NCBI RefSeq assembly: GCF_001183605.1
Contig: NZ_LFXJ01000002.1
Span: 250,501-314,500 of the forward strand
Reading direction: 5' to 3'
Length of the DNA: 64,000 nucleotides
Source of the DNA: Lysinibacillus xylanilyticus
GTDB lineage: Bacteria; Bacillota; Bacilli; Bacillales_A; Planococcaceae
The position numbers and the translations under genes are program-made. Below the pieces are notes generated by a model, which did not search any database, was not told where the DNA came from, and saw only the letters and a list, made by a program, of their open reading frames with translations. Shown here piece after piece: positions 8,494 to 17,188 of the stretch. Position 1 is the first letter of the stretch, and each line of letters opens with the position of its first letter.

Positions 8494-9402
8494 ATGAAAG
8501 TTGGCGTTATTATGGGGGGCGTCTCCTCTGAAAAGCAAGTCTCTATCATGACAGGGGAAGAGATGATCGCTCATTTAGATAAGAGTAAATACGAAGTGGT
8601 AGCTATTAAACTCAATGAAGATAACACTTCAGAGCTTATGGAAAAGGTGAGAGATATTGATATTGCTTTATTAGCACTACATGGCAAGTTTGGAGAGGAT
8701 GGCACGATTCAAGGTGTACTAGAGACTATGGATGTTCCATATACAGGTAGTGGCATACTTTCAAGCAGTATTTGTATGGATAAAAATATTTCGAAAAAAA
8801 TTCTACGTTATGAAGGCATTGAGACACCGGATTGGCTTTATCTTTCGAATAGCGAGGAGCTTCAGTTGGATGAATTAGACAAAATGGGATACCCGTTAGT
8901 GGTAAAACCTAATTCGGGTGGCTCCAGTGTAGGGGTAAAAATAGTTTATGATAAAGATGCTTTACTAACATCGCTTGCAGAAGTATTTAAATGGGATTCT
9001 GAAATCATTATTGAGAAATATATAAAGGGCGAGGAAATAACATGCTCCATTTTGGACGGGGAGCTATTACCAATCATTTCGATTCGCCATACAGCACAAT
9101 TCTTTGACTATAAAGCGAAATATGAGGATGCCGCTACGATAGAGGAGGTTGTAGAACTTTCACCTACCATACATGGACGTGTTGCTGAAGCCGCAAAAGC
9201 CTGCTATAGCGCATTAAAATGTAGTGTTTATGCCAGAATCGATATGATGGTCAAGGATGGAATCCCATATGTCATGGAGGTTAACACATTGCCAGGGATG
9301 ACAAAAAACAGCCTACTCCCAAAAAGCGCATTCTCGGCAGGAATTACTTACACGCTACTTTTAGATAGGATTATTGATATTTCCTTACATGGTAGGGAAT
9401 AA
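8494..9402 (+). CDS. ddl: D-alanine--D-alanine ligase
   Basis: This 302-residue ATP-grasp enzyme makes the D-Ala-D-Ala dipeptide for peptidoglycan precursors in the cytoplasm. Visible motifs are the N-terminal GGVSSEKQVSIMTG, HGKFGEDGTIQG, the ATP-binding VKPNSGGSSVGVK and the metal-binding PYVMEVNTLPGMT. The ATG at 8494 is chosen because GGGAG lies eight bases upstream; the longer frame from 8473 overlaps ddlR and lacks a site. It is probably co-transcribed with, and controlled by, the MocR regulator. Confidence 0.93.
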   Translation: MKVGVIMGGVSSEKQVSIMTGEEMIAHLDKSKYEVVAIKLNEDNTSELMEKVRDIDIALLALHGKFGEDGTIQGVLETMDVPYTGSGILSSSICMDKNISKKILRYEGIETPDWLYLSNSEELQLDELDKMGYPLVVKPNSGGSSVGVKIVYDKDALLTSLAEVFKWDSEIIIEKYIKGEEITCSILDGELLPIISIRHTAQFFDYKAKYEDAATIEEVVELSPTIHGRVAEAAKACYSALKCSVYARIDMMVKDGIPYVMEVNTLPGMTKNSLLPKSAFSAGITYTLLLDRIIDISLHGRE

Positions 9403-9437
9403 AGGGTTCACTAAAATTTAGATGAACCATATATAAG

Positions 9438-9506
9438 GTGATTGGAGTGGACGCTGGACGCCCCCAGAAAAGCGGTCAGCCGGAACGGTAATCAACCCCA
9501 CGTTAT
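9438..9506 (+). repeat. Dispersed repeat B, short copy B1
   Basis: Only the two ends of repeat B are present: GTGATTGGAGTGGA with CGCTGG at the left and CGCCCCCAG, GGAACGGTAATCAACC at the right. The roughly 130-base centre present in B2 is deleted. Confidence 0.75.
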
Positions 9507-9556
9507 GGTGATAATCCAAAGTGGATAAGTATGAGTCTAAAAATAGTTCAATGGAA

Positions 9557-9612
9557 AAAACACCTTTATGTTGATAAGGGATTAAACCCATTTTCAACAA
9601 AAGGTGTTTTCT
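9557..9612. terminator. Bidirectional terminator between ddl and the YitT gene
   Basis: AAAACACCTTT and GTTGA pair with TCAAC and AAGGTGTTTT; A and T runs flank both sides. Confidence 0.7.
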
Positions 9613-9623
9613 CAATTTCTTAA

Positions 9624-10463
9624 TTAAGCCTTAGACAATTCAATAAATCCATGTCCAAAAACATCTCGTACATCATGAATAGCAATAAAGGCATCTGTGT
9701 CTATTTCTTTTACGATTTTCTTTAGCTTTACGACTTCCTGTTTACTAATAACAATATACAGAATTTCTTTTTGCTCCTTCGTATAATAGCCGTGGCCAGA
9801 TAGGACCGTCACGCCTCGATTCATATAACCATTTACATGACTGGCAATCTCTTCTGGCTTTTTCGAAATAATCGTAACTGCCTTTTTTGGGTTTACACCT
9901 TCAATAACAAACTCCATCACCTTTGTTCCGACATAAAGCATAATGACAGTAAGCATTAATGCTTCTGCTCCGATAATAAAGTAAGATGAAAAAGCAACTA
10001 TTAAATCAAAAAACAATAAACCGTAACTAATACTCCAGCCTAAATATTTGTTGGTCATTCTAGCTAAGATTGTTGAACCTGCTGTTGTTCCACCAACTCT
10101 AATAATTAAGCCTATACCAACTCCAGCAAACACTCCGCCAAAAATAGCATTCACAATAATTTCATTTGAAGAAATTGACCACGATTCTGTTAAATGTAAA
10201 AACAGTGAATGGAGGGATACTGCAATAATCGTATAAATAGTCGTTTGTCTACTTAAAAATTTATAGCCAACTACTAATAAAGCTGCGTTTAGCAATAAGC
10301 TCACAATACTTGGCGACCATCCAAACAAATAATAGGCGATGATTGTTATACCTGTTACGCCACCTTCACCTAAATCATTAGGTATAACAAATAAGTTTAC
10401 AGCCAGTGCAAAAAGCATCGCCCCGATTGCAATCATTAAAAAATCCGTAATAAACTTCTTCAT
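9624..10463 (-). CDS. YitT family membrane protein (DUF161 plus DUF2179)
   Basis: This protein of 279 residues has five to six hydrophobic segments in the first 190 residues (motif DLGEGGVTGITII, then GGTTAGSTILAR) and a soluble C-terminal DUF2179 domain (PEEIASHVNGYMNRGVTVLSGHGYYTK, shown in parts). The family is widespread in Firmicutes but its transported substrate is not established. The ATG at 10463 is preferred: GGTGGTG lies upstream, whereas the 14-codon longer start has no site. It is transcribed alone. Confidence 0.88.
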   Translation of the reverse strand: MKKFITDFLMIAIGAMLFALAVNLFVIPNDLGEGGVTGITIIAYYLFGWSPSIVSLLLNAALLVVGYKFLSRQTTIYTIIAVSLHSLFLHLTESWSISSNEIIVNAIFGGVFAGVGIGLIIRVGGTTAGSTILARMTNKYLGWSISYGLLFFDLIVAFSSYFIIGAEALMLTVIMLYVGTKVMEFVIEGVNPKKAVTIISKKPEEIASHVNGYMNRGVTVLSGHGYYTKEQKEILYIVISKQEVVKLKKIVKEIDTDAFIAIHDVRDVFGHGFIELSKA

Positions 10464-10799
10464 ATATACACCACCGAAACAAATTGAATTTTTTCCTAAA
10501 TACATACTATATCAAGTTCTAGGTATTTTATATACTTTTTGGAATGTTTGTTTATGATAAATCTATAATTGTTAGTATGTCCTTTATTAGAGAAAAAGTC
10601 GAACTGAAAAAATGTTCATGAAACTGCTATTAAACATCAATGTGGAATCACACTGAAATCAGCTTATAATATATACTATATCCGAAACTTAAAGTTTGAA
10701 GTTGAAATTTTAAAAAAGCAATCTTTAAAAACCGGGTGTGAAATAATTGGGGAAGGAATATCTTTAAAGAAAAAATAATAAGGGGTGCTAGAAGCAGTT
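10464..10799. other. Divergent intergenic region
   Basis: The region holds the promoters of the YitT gene (leftward) and the DUF2975 gene (rightward). I see a TATAAT near 10665 without a good -35 partner and no open frame, repeat or stable hairpin that I can support. Confidence 0.4.
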
Positions 10800-11438
10800 A
10801 TGGATCAATCGTTAGCAATTCGTAATATTAAAATGAGTTTGAGAATATTAAATGTATTATTAATAGCTACTATAGTTATTGTATCATCATGTATCTTATT
10901 GCTTTTGGGTTTATTTGTTGTAGCTTTAACAGTCTCTGGTGAGAAGATTAGTAAACTAGTTTTAGATTCTAACATTGACATTTCTTTTAAATTTAATGGA
11001 ATGACTATTTTTTTAAATAAAGATATAATGAGTAATTTTGTTTACGATAAAAGTGAAGCAACCATATTAATTTTACTCTTGATGATCTTTACGTTGATTT
11101 TTTTGTCAATTTTTATTTTACTAAGGAAGTTTGTTAAATCAGTAATTGTTGGGGATGTATTTACTCTTAGGAATAGTAAAAGAATAGAGTTAGTGGGATA
11201 TAGTTTATTAATTTTAAGTTTTTTAAGTAATACGGTTCAAGCATACTTAGTTTCAACGGTAGTACATATTTTTTTAAACAATAATGAAATAGACAATATT
11301 GAATGGATTCAATCTGTTTCTTTTAGATTTTTTGATATAAATTGGAGCATACTGCTATGTAGTTTTATAGTTTGGACAATTGGTAGGATATTTAGATATG
11401 GCTCTTTTTTACAAGAAGAGTATGATGAAACAGTATAG
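10800..11438 (+). CDS. DUF2975 domain-containing membrane protein
   Basis: The protein of about 212 residues has four hydrophobic segments and the DUF2975 pattern KFVKSVIVGDVFTLRNSKRIE, with RIFRYGSFLQEEYDETV at the C-terminus. A GTG at 10785 overlaps the AAGGGG site, so the ATG at 10800 is taken. DUF2975 proteins are usually encoded with a small YozG-type Cro/C1 regulator, as here; the pair probably acts together in sensing, but the function is unknown. Confidence 0.85.
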   Translation: MDQSLAIRNIKMSLRILNVLLIATIVIVSSCILLLLGLFVVALTVSGEKISKLVLDSNIDISFKFNGMTIFLNKDIMSNFVYDKSEATILILLLMIFTLIFLSIFILLRKFVKSVIVGDVFTLRNSKRIELVGYSLLILSFLSNTVQAYLVSTVVHIFLNNNEIDNIEWIQSVSFRFFDINWSILLCSFIVWTIGRIFRYGSFLQEEYDETV

Positions 11439-11450
11439 GAAGTGAAGAAA

Positions 11451-11666
11451 TTGACGATTATCGTAAGGTTGGATCGTGTATTAGCTGATAGGAAAATGCA
11501 ATTGAGTGAACTTGCAGAAGCGGTAGATATATCGATTGTCAATTTATCAAATTTAAAAACGGGAAAGGTAAAGGCAATACGTTTTTCCACGTTAAATGCA
11601 ATTTGTAAAGTCTTGCATTGCCAACCGGGGGATATTTTAGAGTATGATGAGGACACCCTGGAGTAA
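11451..11666 (+). CDS. YozG-like Cro/C1-type helix-turn-helix regulator
   Basis: The 71-residue protein is one helix-turn-helix: LADRKMQLSELAEAV, ISIVNLSNLKTGKAK-like recognition region, and CQPGDILEY at the end. The GTG at 11442 directly abuts AGGAAG, while the TTG at 11451 is eight bases away and gives the usual family start (M-x-IIV-x-LD). The gene lies 12 bases after the DUF2975 gene, with which it forms a conserved pair. Confidence 0.85.
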   Translation: MTIIVRLDRVLADRKMQLSELAEAVDISIVNLSNLKTGKVKAIRFSTLNAICKVLHCQPGDILEYDEDTLE

Positions 11667-11685
11667 AAAATATATTGTTTTATCT

Positions 11686-11727
11686 AAAATGACTTCAGTA
11701 ATTTGACTGAAGTCATTTATATTTTGT
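11686..11727 (+). terminator. Rho-independent terminator
   Basis: AAATGACTTCAGT pairs with ACTGAAGTCATTT, followed by a T-rich tail. Confidence 0.8.
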
Positions 11728-11817
11728 AAGCCGTACTACAGAATGGAAACACGTATTAGTACATTTCTAGAACAAGTTGCATAGGATAACCTTATAATGT
11801 GTGAGGGGATTGAGAAA

Positions 11818-12381
11818 ATGTACTACATTCCTTATTACGGAAACATGCCTATGTATAACTATGGAGATCAGCTTGTTTATTGGACACCCCCTTATCAGAC
11901 AGGGTATGCGAACAGAGCTGAACCTTCTCATTTTTCTAATGGTGGAAGAATTGAATTAAAAGATTATGGAGACCAGCCGCTTGTCATCAAACTTGATAAT
12001 GCGACTAAGCAAAACGATACGTATCGTACTGCTCTGTGGACGGGAAAGAACTTACAAGTTACGTTAATGAGTATTAATGTTGGTGATAATATCGGTTTAG
12101 AAGTACACCCAAATGTTGATCAATTTTTATATATTGAACAGGGTGAGGGATACGCTCAAATGGGCCCAAGTAAAAACAATTTAAACTATGAAAGAAGGGT
12201 CTATGAGAATTATGCTGTAGTAGTGCCTGCTGGAACTTGGCATAACGTCACGAATACAGGGAATGTGCCACTAAAGCTTTATTCGATATATGCTCCTCCT
12301 AACCATCCATTTGGTACGGTCCATGTAACGAAAGCAGACGCTGAGGCCTCGGAAGCAGGATATGGTCAGGGTAATCAATAA
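11818..12381 (+). CDS. Cupin domain-containing protein with a tyrosine-rich N-terminus
   Basis: The 187-residue protein has a Tyr/Pro/Asn-rich N-terminal segment (MYYIPYYGNMPMYNYGD) resembling spore-coat proteins, then a double-stranded beta-helix cupin with EVHPNVDQFLYIEQGEG and PAGTWHNVTNTG, the two metal-ligand motifs. Start 11818 follows GAGGGGAT by seven bases. The domain could bind a metal and a small ligand or simply be structural. A spore-associated role is inferred only from the N-terminal composition. Confidence 0.82.
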   Translation: MYYIPYYGNMPMYNYGDQLVYWTPPYQTGYANRAEPSHFSNGGRIELKDYGDQPLVIKLDNATKQNDTYRTALWTGKNLQVTLMSINVGDNIGLEVHPNVDQFLYIEQGEGYAQMGPSKNNLNYERRVYENYAVVVPAGTWHNVTNTGNVPLKLYSIYAPPNHPFGTVHVTKADAEASEAGYGQGNQ

Positions 12382-12428
12382 TCGATTTTAGATATGAAGC
12401 TAGTTCCTCGATAATACAAGCATAACTA

Positions 12429-12465
12429 CAAAAGACAACTCCTACTTAGAGAAGTTGTCTTTTTG
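12429..12465. terminator. Bidirectional terminator
   Basis: AAAGACAACT pairs with AGTTGTCTTT followed by TTTT, between the convergent cupin and serine hydrolase genes. Confidence 0.8.
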
Positions 12466-13932
12466 TCGTCGTTTTAATGAAATATATATAGATAATAAGC
12501 CATTCAATGTTAAAAGAGTAACCAGTGTTATGGCCAAAAATGCAATATCAGGAGCAAAATATCTAATAGTGTCCCAAGGTGTTCCTGTACTATAACTTAA
12601 TAATGGAATGGAGATAATGGCCAAAACTAAAAGTATAAGACCGAATATACCCAACACGCCTCTTTTGTTCACATTTTTAGCTTTAACTTTTATTAGAAGA
12701 TAAATAAACATCACAAAAAGTAAACATAAAATAGCAATTGTTATGACTTGAGAAGTAGGTTTATATTTAGGCGCATTAACGGGCTCTTTTCCATTTAAAA
12801 TGTCGATAATCCCTTGTTTCAAGTATAGAAGTGATTTTTCCTCTAATATATGACTTTTGTTAGTAAGAATCACACCGCCCCAATCGGTTTCTGGGAGATA
12901 AAATACTTCTGAGCGTGCGTCAGGATTTGAACCAGAATGCCATATCATTTCTTCTTTTGATTCTGGATATGATATTCGTACACCAAGGCCGTAATATCGA
13001 TATTGACTAGTTTGAACAAACGGCGATATATAAAGGTTCAACGCATTTTTACTTAAAAAGTTGTTATGTTCATGGTGACTAAGAAGTTTAATGTACTGCA
13101 CCAAATCTGATGCACTTGCAGTTATATATCCATATGGTGTCCCACCATTATCATAAGTGACAGAGCTTTTTACAGGGTGACCAAACCATGATTGATAGCC
13201 AGATAAGTATCCTTTTTCATAGGCCATGCTACTATTAGCGGCTGCATTTTTCATCCCTAATGGAGAAAAAACTTGTTCCTCCATATATTCAGAAAATGGT
13301 TGTTTGGTAACCTCTTCGATGAGAGCTCCAAGAATAGAAAAGTTAGCATTGCTATACTGATGCTTTTCTCCAGGAACAGCAGTCAGCTTAACATTCGATA
13401 AACTTTCTACATTTTCCTTTATAGCACTTAAATTATTAGATTCCTTGTCCGATATAGATAAGCCAGAATAAGTGCTTATCCCACTTGTTTGCGTAAGTAA
13501 ATGTTTAATTGTTATTTGTGAAGCGGCTTGTTTATCTTTCAGGGTAAACCAGGGCATATACTTTTGAACGGGATCATCTAATTGAATAATGCCTGCATCA
13601 ACAAGTCTCATGATGGCTAAGCCTGTTAGTGATTTACTAATAGAGCCGACTACAAATGGAGTTTCAGCAGTTACCTTTTCTTCGGACTCTCCCGTTACGC
13701 CCCACGATTTAGAATAAAAGATATCATTTTTATGAACAATCGCAATAGATGCCCCTGGAATTCGCTGCTCTTCTAAAAAGTTTTCAACATACTTATCTAT
13801 TGTACTCTTAACGTCTTGTTCTGCAGCTTCTGTGGAGATTTGTAAGACTGGTTGAAATAGATAGAGTGGAATTAATAATAAACATACTAATATTGTTTTA
13901 TATATTGGTTTTTTTTTCATTGTTGTTTTCAC
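12442..13932 (-). CDS. Serine hydrolase / class C beta-lactamase-like penicillin-recognising enzyme
   Basis: The 496-residue protein has an N-terminal signal or anchor helix (12-32), a beta-lactamase-family catalytic domain with SISK (97-100, nucleophile motif), YSN (193-195) and HSG (332-334), then three C-terminal membrane helices. Proteins of this layout act outside the membrane on peptidoglycan-type or ester substrates (FmtA/Pbp4*-like). The GTG at 13932 has GGAGGG six bases upstream; the ATG four codons later is too far from it. The 3' end overlaps the shared terminator. Confidence 0.87.
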   Translation of the reverse strand: MKTTMKKKPIYKTILVCLLLIPLYLFQPVLQISTEAAEQDVKSTIDKYVENFLEEQRIPGASIAIVHKNDIFYSKSWGVTGESEEKVTAETPFVVGSISKSLTGLAIMRLVDAGIIQLDDPVQKYMPWFTLKDKQAASQITIKHLLTQTSGISTYSGLSISDKESNNLSAIKENVESLSNVKLTAVPGEKHQYSNANFSILGALIEEVTKQPFSEYMEEQVFSPLGMKNAAANSSMAYEKGYLSGYQSWFGHPVKSSVTYDNGGTPYGYITASASDLVQYIKLLSHHEHNNFLSKNALNLYISPFVQTSQYRYYGLGVRISYPESKEEMIWHSGSNPDARSEVFYLPETDWGGVILTNKSHILEEKSLLYLKQGIIDILNGKEPVNAPKYKPTSQVITIAILCLLFVMFIYLLIKVKAKNVNKRGVLGIFGLILLVLAIISIPLLSYSTGTPWDTIRYFAPDIAFLAITLVTLLTLNGLLSIYISLKRRQKDNFSK

Positions 13933-14142
13933 CTATTCCCTCCGAAAATTTTCCCTTTATATCATGAACTTTAATCCATGAAGAAGATTTACAAAAATAT
14001 ACACTTCTTTATAATATATGATATTTGTTGTGTATACTATTCGAAAAAACGTTGTCTTTAAAAACAGCATACGGATATTTTACATATGATGACTTTTCTT
14101 TTTACACCACTTAACAAAAAACTTTCGGGAGGATTATACGAA

Positions 14143-14667
14143 TTGGACTATAAACTATTCGAAGATGAAATTGAAGATTTAGTGGAATTATTAACCCAAA
14201 ACAAGTGGGTTTATCACACCGACCAAAATTTAAAAGAGGAATCCATTCGAAAAACATATACAGAAGGATACTATCACAGCGATCGCGAAACGCATTGGAT
14301 AATTGATAATGAAGAAAAGGTCGGGATTATTATCATTCATGACATAAGTGATACGATCCCATTATTCGATATCCGTTTAGATACACGTTTTAGAGGAAAG
14401 GGATACGGAGTAAAAACCCTCCTTTGGTTACAAGATTACCTGTTCGGAGAAAAAGGCAAGATTCGTATCGAAGGTTATACGAGAGCTGATAATATTGGAA
14501 TGAGAAAATGTTTTTCGAACGCTGGTTTTGTAAAAGAGGGCTATTTAAGAAATGCTTGGGAAAATGCAGATGGTACTGTCACAGATAGTATCGTTTATGG
14601 TGCAATCAAAGAAGATTGGATTTTAGGTAGAACAACGCCTATTAAGATCGATGACAAACCTTTTTAA
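14143..14667 (+). CDS. GNAT family N-acetyltransferase
   Basis: This 174-residue acetyltransferase shows the acetyl-CoA loop RFRGKGYGVKTL, then GYTRADNIGMRKCFSNAGFVKEG, typical of RimJ/RimL-like enzymes, ending TPIKIDD. The frame is open from 14086, but GGGAGGA at 14127-14133 lies nine bases before the TTG at 14143, and starting there gives the family's usual M-x-Y/I-K-x-FE beginning. It lies 28 bases upstream of yunG and is probably co-transcribed. The acceptor is unknown. Confidence 0.82.
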   Translation: MDYKLFEDEIEDLVELLTQNKWVYHTDQNLKEESIRKTYTEGYYHSDRETHWIIDNEEKVGIIIIHDISDTIPLFDIRLDTRFRGKGYGVKTLLWLQDYLFGEKGKIRIEGYTRADNIGMRKCFSNAGFVKEGYLRNAWENADGTVTDSIVYGAIKEDWILGRTTPIKIDDKPF

Positions 14668-14695
14668 AGATAACTATAGAAAAGGGCGCTGAAGA

Positions 14696-15040
14696 ATGTA
14701 TACAGAAAATGATCTGTTAAGAGCTTTAAGAAAATCTTGGTCAATTCAATCTAGCTCAAAATGGAGTATAGATAATCCTGCAAAAGGACAATGCGGAGTT
14801 ACTGCATTAGTTGTAAATGATATTCTCGGTGGCAAAATATATAAAACGTGGCTTGATGAAGGCTGGCATTTCTATAATACTTTCGATGGGGAAAGAAAGG
14901 ATTTTACACAAGAACAATTCTCGTACAACCTCGAGTATCAGGATGTTCGTTCAAACAGGGAAGAGGCTTTTCAAGATACGAATGATATTCAATATAGCTA
15001 TCTAAAATCACAAGTTTATGAGTCTTTAAGAGAAAGCTAG
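14696..15040 (+). CDS. yunG: YunG family protein
   Basis: The 114-residue protein matches the small YunG family: an N-terminal ALRKSWSIQSSSKWS, then NPAKGQCGVTALVVNDILGG and GWHFYNT. The conserved QCGVTA with a downstream His resembles a cysteine-hydrolase-like core, but the activity is unknown. The ATG follows AAGGGCGCTGAAGA. A family-like but unidentified coding remnant (PEENPPWFIFKFKSY, 15058-15141) follows. Confidence 0.85.
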   Translation: MYTENDLLRALRKSWSIQSSSKWSIDNPAKGQCGVTALVVNDILGGKIYKTWLDEGWHFYNTFDGERKDFTQEQFSYNLEYQDVRSNREEAFQDTNDIQYSYLKSQVYESLRES

Positions 15041-15052
15041 GGAGTGATAGTG

Positions 15053-15141
15053 TTATTCCGGAAGAAAATCCACCTTGGTTTATTTTTAAATTTAAAAGCT
15101 ATTCACCGGATGTTGGGGATGGTATATGTGATGTAAAATAA
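15053..15141 (+). other. Possible 3' remnant of an unidentified gene
   Basis: One frame reads DSVIPEENPPWFIFKFKSY and continues SPDVGDGICDVK to a TAA, with protein-like composition but no start or ribosome site. It ends where repeat B2 begins. The source gene is not recognised. Confidence 0.25.
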
Positions 15142-15340
15142 GTTGATTGGAGTGGAGACTGGGCGACTCCTTGGGGATCAGCGTCACAGATGAGACCCTG
15201 GAGCGAGCACATAAGGGAACGAAGGCTAAGAACATCACATCCTGTGATAACGCCTTCGTGACCAACATCCTGTTGCCCCAAGCGGCTCATCGGACGCCCC
15301 CAGGAAAGCGCCCAGTCGGAACGGAAATCAACCACTCGTT
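15142..15340 (+). repeat. Dispersed repeat B, copy B2 (simplest full-length form)
   Basis: It begins GTTGATTGGAGTGGAGACTGG and ends GCGCCCAGTCGGAACGG followed by AAATCAACC, so the ends form an inverted repeat (GTTGATT/AATCAAC and GACTGGGCG/CGCCCAGTC). Inside is ATCACATCCTGTGATAACGCC and a GACCAACATCCTGTTGCCCC block. It resembles B3, B4 and, inverted, B5. Confidence 0.8.
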
Positions 15341-15372
15341 ATAGTGACGAGCCATATTAATTAAAAAGCTAT

Positions 15373-15411
15373 GCAGAGATGTTGTAACCCTATACCATCT
15401 CTGCTCTTTTA
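15373..15411 (+). terminator. Terminator-like hairpin
   Basis: GCAGAGATG pairs with CATCTCTGC and is followed by TCTTTT. Confidence 0.6.
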
Positions 15412-15429
15412 AAATATTAAACAAACATG

Positions 15430-15493
15430 TTGACGTAAATAAAACCATCGTGTTATTATTATCTCGAATTCAAGATAACTAAATTCAAGATAA
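15430..15493 (+). promoter_or_regulatory. Promoter with MhqR-like operator for the quinone-stress operon
   Basis: TTGACG (15430-15435) and TATTAT (15454-15459) are 18 bp apart. Directly after the -10 box lies the near-palindrome TATCTCGAATTCAAGATA (15460-15477), the form of the Bacillus MhqR box. A second AATTCAAGATAA half-site follows at 15482-15493. A repressor bound here would cover the transcription start. Confidence 0.75.
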
Positions 15494-15558
15494 ATGAATT
15501 CGAACCTTTTAATCCGTGTAAAAAGTTAATTTTTTTACAGCACAAGGAGGTAATCATA

Positions 15559-16152
15559 TTGGGTTTTTTAAATAAATTATTTGCTTCAAAAAAAGAGGAG
15601 GAAAAAACAATGGCAGAATTAAATATCGGTATTATTATAGGATCAACACGTGAAGGGCGTGTAAGTCCACAAGTAGCACAATGGGTAAAAGAAATCGCAG
15701 ATCAACGTGGAGATGCAAACTATACAATTATCGATATCGCAGATTACAAATTACCTTTACTAGGTGAACCAGGGCAAGACGCTTCAGGCGCTCAAGGTTG
15801 GTCAGAAATTATTGCAAAACAAGATGGATTTGTATTTATCGTACAAGAGTACAATCACTCTATTACAGGTGCTCTAAAAAATGCACTAGATTATTTACGT
15901 GTAGAATGGAATAACAAAGCTGCAGGTATTGTATCGTATGGTTCTGTAGGTGGTGCGCGTGCAGCTGAACATTTACGCGGTATTATGGGTGAGCTTTTAA
16001 TTGCAGATGTACGTGTACATCCAGCATTGTCACTATTCACAGACTTTGAAAATGGTACTGACTTTAAACCAAAAGAAGTGCAAGCTGATTCAGTTAACCA
16101 GATGTTAGATCAATTAATTCCTTGGTCAAAAGCTTTATATACAATTCGTTAA
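15559..16152 (+). CDS. NADPH-dependent FMN reductase / azoreductase-type flavoprotein
   Basis: The 197-residue flavodoxin-fold enzyme has the FMN phosphate motif GSTREGRVSPQVA, then EYNHSITGALKNALDYL and SYGSVGGARAAEHLR. Such enzymes reduce flavins, quinones or azo compounds by two electrons. The operon with a dioxygenase and the MhqR-like operator point to quinone or catechol detoxification. Two starts have good ribosome sites: TTG 15559 behind AAGGAGG and ATG 15610 behind GAGGAGG. The shorter product begins at MAELNIG, the usual family start, so the leader may be optional. Confidence 0.87.
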   Translation: MGFLNKLFASKKEEEKTMAELNIGIIIGSTREGRVSPQVAQWVKEIADQRGDANYTIIDIADYKLPLLGEPGQDASGAQGWSEIIAKQDGFVFIVQEYNHSITGALKNALDYLRVEWNNKAAGIVSYGSVGGARAAEHLRGIMGELLIADVRVHPALSLFTDFENGTDFKPKEVQADSVNQMLDQLIPWSKALYTIR

Positions 16153-16235
16153 TAATCATGTTCAAAGATTGATGTAAAACGGTATTGGGTAAAGTATAGG
16201 TGAAAAATACATTTATCATGAAAGGGACTGTTAAC

Positions 16236-17174
16236 ATGGAAAAACATACTGCGGGTATTCACCATATCACAGCCATTGTAGGGCATCCACAAGAAAACAT
16301 TGATTTTTATGCTGGTGTATTAGGCCTACGTTTAGTTAAACAAACGGTAAACTTCGATGACCCAGGCACATATCATCTTTACTTCGGTAACAAAGGTGGT
16401 AAACCAGGGACTATTATTACATTCTTCCCATGGGCAAATGCTTATCAAGGTCGCATTGGTGATGGTCAAGTTGGTGTAACTACTTATGTTGTACCGGAGG
16501 GAGCGCTATCTTTTTGGGTTAATCGCCTTGCAAAATTCTCTATTCCATTCCAAAAAATAGAACGCTTTGGTGAACAAGTAGTACAATTTGATGATCCACA
16601 TGGACTTCATATTGAATTAGTTGCACGTGCAGAAGGGGAACTGAATGACTGGACATTTGGTGAAGTAACACCTGAGGTTGCGATTAAAGGATTTGGTGGT
16701 GCAACACTGTATTCAAGTCATCCTGAAGAAACAGCAAAAGTCTTAACTGAAGTTATGGGGCTTGAGAAAGTAGCGACAGAAGGCGAGTATACTCGTTACA
16801 AATCCAGCGCAGATATCGGCAATACAGTAGATTTAAAAGTAGTTCCTGGTATGCGCGGTCAAATGGGAGTCGGAACGGTTCATCATATTGCTTGGAGAGC
16901 CCAGGATAATGCGGATCACCTAGAATGGCAAGAGTATGTAATGAATCATGGACAACATGTAACTGAAGTGAAAGATCGTAATTATTTTAATGCGATTTAT
17001 TTCCGTGAACCTGGTGAGATTTTATTTGAAATTGCAACAGACCCACCTGGATTCGCTCATGATGAAACACCTGAGACAATGGGTAGCCAATTAATGTTAC
17101 CATCTCAATACGAACAGCATCGTGAACAATTAGAAAGAACATTAATTCCAATCGAAGTACGTGAGCTTGATTAA
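16236..17174 (+). CDS. mhqO: Ring-cleaving dioxygenase, MhqO-like (VOC superfamily)
   Basis: The 312-residue protein equals B. subtilis MhqO in length and starts with HTAGIHHITAIVGHPQEN. Two vicinal-oxygen-chelate modules are visible: GIHHITAIV plus LHIELVA in the first and VGTVHHIAWRA plus ILFEIATDPPG in the second, supplying His and Glu metal ligands. MhqO-type enzymes are induced by hydroquinones and thought to open aromatic rings. AAAGGGA lies eight bases before the ATG at 16236; the 12-codon longer frame has no site. It is the second gene of the operon. Confidence 0.88.
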   Translation: MEKHTAGIHHITAIVGHPQENIDFYAGVLGLRLVKQTVNFDDPGTYHLYFGNKGGKPGTIITFFPWANAYQGRIGDGQVGVTTYVVPEGALSFWVNRLAKFSIPFQKIERFGEQVVQFDDPHGLHIELVARAEGELNDWTFGEVTPEVAIKGFGGATLYSSHPEETAKVLTEVMGLEKVATEGEYTRYKSSADIGNTVDLKVVPGMRGQMGVGTVHHIAWRAQDNADHLEWQEYVMNHGQHVTEVKDRNYFNAIYFREPGEILFEIATDPPGFAHDETPETMGSQLMLPSQYEQHREQLERTLIPIEVRELD

Positions 17175-17188
17175 GGAGGATGAGTCGT

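Noticed and set aside
9418-9615. 65-codon minus-strand frame between ddl and the YitT gene
   Set aside because: It spans repeat B1 and a terminator, with no ribosome site.
15099-15344. Open frames of 65-78 codons on both strands within repeat B2
   Set aside because: The same frames recur, broken, in other B copies; their openness follows from the repeat sequence.
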